DNA of 26,288 bases, taken from assembly GCA_008931825.1 (NCBI GenBank), contig QXVZ01026112.1:1-26288 (forward strand), read 5' to 3'. This document shows, one piece after another, positions 20,531 to 26,288 of this stretch (positions are counted from its first letter, which is position 1; each line of letters opens with the position of its first letter). The notes under the pieces are model-generated. The model was not told where the DNA came from. It was given only the letters and a program-made list of their open reading frames with translations, and searched no databases. The DNA comes from Phallusia fumigata (lineage: Eukaryota > Chordata > Ascidiacea > Phlebobranchia > Ascidiidae). Position numbers and translations under genes: made by a program.

Positions 20531-21260
20531 ACCCAGCAGACACACGACGTCAATTCGACGTCCAATCGGAGTCGAAATACGACCAATTTAGATCTTCGGT
20601 CGCCGCCTGTCCCAAATAACTACGTCCATTCGACGTCCAATTTTAGTACATTTCAGACCAAAATTAGGAGTCTATGTTCATACGTTCATTAGACATACAT
20701 ATGTGGTCGAAATAGGGACCGAAGTCGCATATCCAATTTTTGGACATTTTTGTACTTCGTATGGCGGTCAAAATAGCATAGATTTTACGTCGGTCGGTGA
20801 GTTTCATAATTTCGACGTCGAACGACGTAGATATACCTACCGAATATCGACGTTTATATTAAGTCACAAACGGCACGTTGCAAAACAGTCGAATTTTGGT
20901 AAATTTTAGTCGGTCCACAAAGAACTAGTTATCGACGTCCAAGGACGTTGAACTCTTGACTTATTACCGACGTCAATACTTGTCCATCTTCAGCACGTCT
21001 CGAAACAGTCGAATTTTGGTAAATTTTAGTCGGTCCATAAAGAACTAGTTATCGACGTCCCAGGACGCTGAACTCTTGACTTATTACCGACGTCAATACT
21101 TGTCCATCTTCAGCACGTCGCGAAACAGTCCAATTTTGGTCCTTTTTTTGTCGGTTGTTAAAGTAGTTATGGACGTCCAATGACGTTGAAATCTTAACTA
21201 GCTACCGACGTCCAGAGACGTTAAACTCTTAACTGATTGTCGATACCAATTTTGTCCATT
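20531..21260. repeat. ACGTC-rich tandem array with 120-bp period
   Basis: Units beginning with CAGTCGAATTTTGG or a close variant start at 20886, 21006 and 21126, spaced exactly 120 bases apart. The first two are almost identical; the third is diverged and longer. A more diverged unit precedes at about 20766, and 20540-20765 contains further ACGTC-bearing fragments. Within units the core is of the type TATCGACGTCCAAGGACGTTGAACTC, itself built of GACGTC/ACGTT half-repeats. The array is unusually CpG-rich for this AT-rich region and lies directly upstream of a transposase pseudogene. It is probably the subterminal repeat region of that transposon. Confidence 0.75.
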
Positions 21261-21683
21261 TTCAGTTTTGACATTAAGGTATGTATTTAATATGATTTTT
21301 TAAACAACATCTTCTGACTTATAGCTTGTTTGAAAAGGCTTGTGGTGCAAAGTGACAATCTCTTTTTTGCGAATTTAACATCAAATTTGTCATAACGCGC
21401 TAACTTCCGGCAGCGCTTTTCACCGTTGCTACTCCCTTGATGCGTAATCTGGTATTCGTCATTTTCCGCCCACTTGCTTTTGTCTCGAGTTTGAATTTTT
21501 GTTTGGCGCGCCGACTTCTCCCGCACAAAATCGGTGACGTAATATTTCCCGCGCAAATCTCATGGAGTGCGGGAAAGGAAGACAGAAACGTAGAAAGACA
21601 CATGTGAGGTTAGAGTTGTTTTTGTCACGGTTATTATCGCAGTTGGTGTTCATTTGTTTTCAGCGCCAAACGTGCACTTAAGC
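21261..21683 (+). promoter_or_regulatory. CpG-rich segment before the transposase (likely element promoter/5' UTR)
   Basis: 21390-21600 has a marked local rise in G+C and CpG (AACGCGCTAAC, GGCGCGCCGAC, CCCGCGCAAATC). It lies between the tandem array and the transposase frame. I infer a promoter or 5' leader of the transposon. Minus-strand open frames here have no recognisable protein character. Confidence 0.4.
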
Positions 21684-23673
21684 ATGGTGTATTGGAGACG
21701 ATATAGAAGATTAAACAAAGCTGTTAATGCTATGTTTGCACCATCATCAAGTGATAGTGACTGTTTGTCAGGAAAAGATACGTCTCATGAACATGGTCGC
21801 GCTGTGGCATTAAAAGAAGGTACGCATGACGATGGCAGTCAGGCTACTTCAGAGTTGATTTGGATGATCACTACAAGAGTGACTCCTCAACTATGTGCAC
21901 TAGTGAATGCTTATTGACAGATACAGTGGCAAAACCATTTAACGAAACTTTGCAGGAAGAACTAACAAACTGGTCTATTAAATATAATATCACACGTGGA
22001 GCTGCAACTTCTTTGTTAAAAATTTTGGAGCGAAATGGATTGGGTACTCCAAAAGATGCCAGAACATTACTACGAACACCCAGGACAGTAGAGACAAAGC
22101 ATATATGTGGAGGTGATTATATATACTTGGGTTTAAAATGTGGCCTTAAAAAAGTTTTAAATGACCAGTGGTTTTTAAATAATAACAAAATTTTGTTAAA
22201 AATTGGTGTTGATGGTGTCCCTCGTTTCAAATCGAGCAACTGTCAACTTTGGCCTATATTGTGCATGGTAAATGATTTGAAACCATTTGTTGTTTCATTA
22301 TTTGTTGGAAACAAAAACCAACACCTGTTGCTCAATTTTTGAATGATTTTCTAACAGAATACAAACAATCAAAAACAAATGGATTTGAGCACAAAGGCAA
22401 AAAATATGATGTTGAAATTATAGCCTTTGTATGTGATGCACCAGCTAGAGCATTTTTGAAATGTGTAAAAATCACAATTCGTACTATGCTTGCGAGCGCT
22501 GTACCATAAAAGGCTCATGGAATGGGAGAGTGGTTTTTAATGAGCAAAAAGCTTATCCCAGTAGGTGTGATGATGAATTTAATGAGTTAACATATAACCA
22601 TGATGAACAACGGCATCAAGTGTCTGTTTCTCCACTGATTGATTGCAACATTTCCTGTGTTAATGGATTTTGTTTAGATTACATGCATTTGGTTTGTCTT
22701 GGTGTGATGCGCCGGATTCTTGTATTTTTAAAAAGAGGTCCAAAATGTTGCAGACTTTCAACTTCTCAGTTAAATCAAATATCTGACAAGTTAATAATGC
22801 TCAATGGCAAACTTCCCAGGGAATTTGCGCATCAACCACGATCTTTATTGTATTAAGACCAGTGGAAAGCAACTGAATTCCGGCAATTTTTGCTATACAG
22901 GGGCGGTTGTGCTAAAAGGAATTGTTAAACGCAATACCTACATTCATTTTATGACACTGTCAGTTGCAATAGCCATTCTAGTAGATCCAAACAGTGAAAG
23001 CCGAAGTAAATTTCTTCCATATGCCAACAGCCTTTGCAACTATTTTGTAGACATGTGTAAAAAGATATATGGTGATACATTTACTGTCTATAATGTTCAT
23101 TGCTTACGTCATTTGAGTGATGATGTGAGATATTTTAAATCGCCTTTGGATGATATTTCCGCCTTTCATTTTGAAAATCATTTGCGTACTCTAAAAAAGT
23201 TTGTTCGAAATTGCAAAAATCCGGCTGTACAAATATTTAATCGCATTTCTGAAATTGATAATGCCACTCTAATCCAACCTAAATTGACTTCATTTTCTTA
23301 TATATCTGCATCACTTAAAGATGGGTGTTTTTCTCTTGGAAATGGTAGCTTTGCAATTGTTAAAGAAGTAAACCCATCAAGTTTTCTTTGTAGTATTCTG
23401 TCATCAANTGGGTGTTTTTCTCTTGGAAATGGTAGCTTTGCAAATGTTAAAGAAGTAAACCTATCAAGTTTTCTTTGTATTATTCTGTCATCAAGTAAAG
23501 TGGATTCGTATTTTGTGCAGCCATGTGATTCGCGACTTTTAAATATTTATTTTCCAAGGTGCCTGGAGTCTAAAACCATTCGAAATTTGAAAAATTGTGA
23601 TTTAAAGTGCAAGATGGTTTGTCTTCCATGTGCAAATGGATATGTTCTAACCCCTTTGATTCATTTTAACTAG
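21684..23673 (+). pseudogene. Decayed DDE-type transposase (animal 'transposase domain-containing' family)
   Basis: Similarity runs across several frames. The start is MVYWRRYRRLNKAVNAMF at 21684, and a second segment opens at about 21860 with ARTLLRTPRTVE and GGDYIYLGLKCGLKKVL. Family blocks follow in order: GVDGVPRFKSSNCQLWPILC, PFVVSLFVG, FVCDAPARAFLK, YYACERCTIKGSWNGRVVF, LDYMHLVCLGVMRRIL, WKATEFRQFLLY, YTGAVVLKGI and VYNVHCLRHLSDDVRYF. This set is typical of a transposase common in cnidarians, fishes and tunicates. I cannot firmly name its superfamily; a CACTA/CMC relationship is possible. The frame is broken near 21860, in an A-run at about 22313, in an A-run at about 22463, by a nonsense codon at 22854-22856, and near 22900. 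A further 86-base duplication across an N (23408) is probably an assembly artefact. The gene appears inactive. Confidence 0.8.
23322..23494. repeat. 86-base direct duplication across an N
   Basis: 23322-23407 and 23409-23494 are identical except for three substitutions and are separated by a single N at 23408. This is what two overlapping contigs from different haplotypes look like when joined without merging. It lies inside the transposase pseudogene and keeps the frame. Confidence 0.85.
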
Positions 23674-23700
23674 AAATCTAAATAAATCTAAGATAAAAGC

Positions 23701-24425
23701 ATGAGTCTGCAATGGAGCCGTGCTGTGTGGCTGGAAGGTTCGATCAAAGAGGAGTATGTGACTCCTTCGGTTTGGATCATAGATCAAAGTGTCTTTTGGC
23801 CTCCAGTTGGCAGCAATCCCGTGAAACTCATGAAAACTCTTGAGACTCCAACATCTGACTGGCGCAAATTTCCACTTGTGAAGATAAAAACAACGTCAGG
23901 TTGTATATACTATTTAATATGCTTGAATTATTTCTGACTGCAATCATTTCAGACCTCCGAATTAAGTAGTTGTGAAAAGTATGGGGAAACTACTGAAGTA
24001 GACCAATCATCTGAATCAGAAGAAGAAGTTCTTCCCTCCTGTCGAAGAAGAAAAAAACAATATGCAGATTGTATTATGGGAGATATGTCGTTAACACAAG
24101 GAAAAAGAAATGCAAGAAATGGTAAAGATTTTAAAGTTTCCTGATCCAACTGTTAAATAGAGTGATGTGCTCAAATACCTTCGTCAAATAGCAATCACAG
24201 TTATTAAAGCAACATTGTGTTATGTAGCAATATTTCATCTGTAGCAAAAAATCAATTGTCAATATAAGCCATTTGGGGGATTTGCTTTACTACTTTTTGT
24301 TGTCTGACAACATGATTTGCTATCAATACGTCAACTTATTAAATGTGAATTGAAGAACAAATGGAATCGGATAATTCAGAACCGGATTTGGTTCCTTCAG
24401 TTCCTAATGTACCTGTGGCTGTGGG
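23701..24425 (+). pseudogene. Second ORF of the transposon (WPP/W-domain protein)
   Basis: Starts 27 bases after the transposase stop, on the same strand. The first part (23701 to about 23899) encodes a small domain with TPSVWIIDQSVFWPPVGSNP and then TSDWRKFPLVKI. The pattern V-WI-D---WPP...(D)W....V.I is that of accessory proteins accompanying this transposase type in other animals, often with a C-terminal DUF4806 domain. A second block (about 23953-24120) reads TSELSSCEKYGETTEVD, then a Ser/Glu-rich acidic stretch and RRRKK. A third candidate exon (about 24350-24425) reads EQMESDNSEPDLVPSVP. The donor at 23900 and acceptor at 23952 do not join in phase (a stop follows), so the gene is either broken or spliced differently. 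No DUF4806 domain is visible. Function is unknown. Confidence 0.5.
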
Positions 24426-25737
24426 TGAGATGAACAACCAATATTTTAACGGAAAATATTTTTACTGGTTGTTTGAAAAGTTGCAACGGTTCAGAAGCTT
24501 GGGCTATAACTGCTATTGTCAATGTCAGATATTGCCAAGTAGAAATTTGCGTTATTAAAAACGCCGCTTGGAAAAAAGGTTCGACGTCGCCTTCGAGGTA
24601 ACACGGTGACCATTTTTTTAATAACCTCATAACCCTCGTGAATTCCAATACTTCACTCTTCGCAAATACCAACGTAACAAGGTTTACTGCCAACCACCTT
24701 TTTTCGTTGAGCAGTAAATTCATGTTACTCTTTTTCACGTCAACATTAACATACATGCTACAGATACACTTTGGATAAATAGTGCAGAAACAAATCTTAA
24801 GTTCAGATCGCACACTTACACGCAATGTGTGTGATTACAACTGTTCCTTTATCCATTTCCATTTTGAAACAAGCTGTTGTCCGCAGCCTTTTTTGATTGA
24901 TATTGGTGTTGCCCACGAAGACATGTATACGAGTACGACAGTTCAGTTGACCGTTNGTTCCTTTATCCATTTCCATTTTGAAACAAGCTGTTGTCCGCAG
25001 CCTTTTTTGATTGATATTGGTGTTGCCCACGAAGACATGTATACGAGTACGACAGTTCAGTTGACCGTTGAAATTTTACCCTGCAGTATTTTTGATGCAT
25101 TCGACACAAACGAAACAGTTTTAGGGCATATAGCCTACATAGTGTCCACACGTTTGGGCATACTACATTTATTATTGACTGTGGTTATTGTTGTTTTACG
25201 AGTTTACAGCTATATAGGCTACATAAAATCTTTAAAACGAGTAGGCGTTTCTACTTTTCATTAAATATGGACATTAAAGTACCTATATGTTTTTACAATT
25301 GATACATACAGGAGCGTAGAAAACAATATTGGTTTTGTCGTGACGAATATTCAAGAAAATCTCCTTACATCGGCAAACAGCCATTCATCAGGGGTACTTT
25401 TCATTCCGAGCGCGGCGCGGTAACAAAAATGATTCACTTGCCTTCGACCTGGCAAAACGAGTTCCTGTTGACGTGACGTAGCACCTTAACTTCAACCTTT
25501 TTTCCGACGCTTCTCTCATCGGTGTGAAAGGAGAGAGGTCGAATCTTCCCCTCGCCGGCAATTAGCGTTAGAGGCGCATTCAGTGAGTGTTGAGCGCATC
25601 AGCTTGCCATTACTAATTGTAGCCTTTACTGTAAGACTGAAAGTATTGATGGTGTGCGGCCTTTGTTGCAGGCGATATTATTTTCAAAAATACCAACTAC
25701 TTTAACACACGTAAGTGTAAGAGTAAAAAATTGCAAC
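24426..25737. other. Region between the transposon and the right-edge gene
   Basis: No gene is identified. An open frame at 24782-25264 (+) stays open through both copies of a duplication. It ends in a hydrophobic segment but resembles no family I know. 25380-25640 is a CpG-richer patch (GAGCGCGGCGCGG) that may be the promoter of the following gene. The right boundary of the transposon was not found. Confidence 0.4.
24843..25069. repeat. 113-base perfect direct duplication across an N
   Basis: 24843-24955 and 24957-25069 are identical, with one N between them at 24956. Overlapping contig ends joined without merging is the simplest explanation. The true sequence probably has one copy. Confidence 0.9.
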
Positions 25738-26010
25738 ATGTCTTGGCCCCAGCACAGTCTCGTGTTGGGTGTCATGGCAGTGTTAACTGCAAGTCTGATT
25801 GCAAACGTAAATGCAGTAGACGGTTCAAACGGGAACATTATTTGCGAACCGACTGCTTTTGACGGTTACACCATTGAAGATGGACAACGTTGTCGTTTTG
25901 CCGCCACGGCTCCGGCCCTGGTGCAAATGCAAGCGTTGTTCGTGGACGGAATTCTGGAAATCGGCGAGGCTTTTTCGAGCTCCACGCCACCACCAGTCCG
26001 GGTGATCAAA
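25738..26010 (+). CDS. First coding exon of an unidentified secreted or membrane protein (partial)
   Basis: From ATG 25738 the frame is open for 91 codons and ends at a good donor (AAA|GTAAGT, after 26010) in phase 0. In-frame sequence extends upstream to 25654, but the chosen ATG gives an N-terminus that reads as a signal peptide: MSWPQHSLVLGVMAVLTASL followed by IANVNA, with likely cleavage after Ala26. The rest (NIICEPTAFDGYTIEDGQRC, then an Ala/Leu/Val-rich stretch and SSSTPPPVRVIK) has two cysteines and suggests an extracellular domain. I do not recognise the family. A CpG-rich region lies upstream, and an AG acceptor (TTTGTTGCAG, about 25671) could end a 5' non-coding intron. The remaining exons lie beyond the right edge. 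Confidence 0.6.
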
Positions 26011-26288
26011 GTAAGTTCATCAGTGCAGCTTCTGTGTTAAGTGCTGATAGAACAAATACTAAACTATGTAGCGTTCTAAAATGGTACGTTTACGTTGTTG
26101 CTCATAGACTACAAGTGAACGGTTCAGAACGCTCTTAACTTGAGCAAACAGTATTTTTCTCGTTGGTTATCGTCACCCCGTAATAAAAGTTGTAAAATAT
26201 TCGACTGCGTATTGTTTCAACTCTATTATCGCAGTTAAAAACGTTTTTAAGAACATCCATGTTGACGCCAAACACTAAACGCACATTA
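26011..26288 (+). other. Start of intron 1 of the right-edge gene
   Basis: Begins with GTAAGTTC after the first coding exon and runs to the window end. No acceptor followed by recognisable coding sequence is seen. Confidence 0.5.

Noticed and set aside
24397-24825. 142-codon minus-strand frame
   Set aside because: Low-complexity composition, no recognisable motif, and opposite to the transposon's reading direction.
24782-25264. 160-codon plus-strand frame as a gene
   Set aside because: About 38 of its codons come from an assembly duplication. The remainder has no known similarity, so it is not called as CDS.
1-26288. tRNA, rRNA or CRISPR features
   Set aside because: None found by eye: no tRNA B-box-like GGTTCGAATCC with a matching acceptor stem, no rRNA sequence, and the 120-bp array lacks a repeat-spacer pattern.

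Overview
This is a eukaryotic window from an animal: AT-rich nuclear DNA with GT-AG introns of roughly 55 to 550 bases (one of about 2 kb) and clear orthologues of conserved bilaterian genes. The compact layout, short introns, AG acceptors lying directly in front of start codons, and the mobile-element types suggest a marine invertebrate deuterostome, most likely a tunicate of the Ciona kind. That placement is an inference and not proven here. Three single N characters (8325, 23408, 24956) mark contig joins. Two of them join duplicated sequence, and one apparently hides a missing exon.

Layout. 1-3917 (+): 3' part of a coiled-coil gene resembling CCDC33, ten exons, with the 5' end outside the window. 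4656-5234 (-): three-exon homologue of human KIAA1143. 5769-7178 (-): intronless MFSD5 (molybdate-anion transporter family). 7179-7794: divergent intergenic region. 7795-11885 (+): WDR45B/WIPI3, with one internal exon absent at the N at 8325. 11886-14911: about 3 kb without a recognisable gene, holding an inverted repeat, a CpG-richer patch and a hAT-type MITE. 14912-16810 (+): ACADVL (very-long-chain acyl-CoA dehydrogenase) as one uninterrupted exon. 17215-19418 (-): FAH (fumarylacetoacetase), 11 exons reconstructed to 419 codons, including one GC-AG intron.

From about 19.7 kb the character changes. There is a second copy of the hAT-type MITE with perfect 8-bp target duplications, a cluster of CGTACC motifs, and a 120-bp-period tandem array rich in ACGTC. 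Next comes a decayed transposon with a frameshifted transposase and a second ORF (WPP/W domain followed by an acidic/basic tail). The last 550 bases hold the first coding exon of a gene for an unidentified protein with a signal peptide.

The host genes are unrelated housekeeping functions and share no pathway: cilium/sperm coiled coil, KIAA1143, transporter, autophagy PROPPIN, mitochondrial beta-oxidation, tyrosine catabolism. The most notable points are the hidden loss of a WDR45B exon, the intronless ACADVL, the GC-AG intron in FAH, the paired hAT MITEs, and the two-gene transposon with its ACGTC satellite-like flank.
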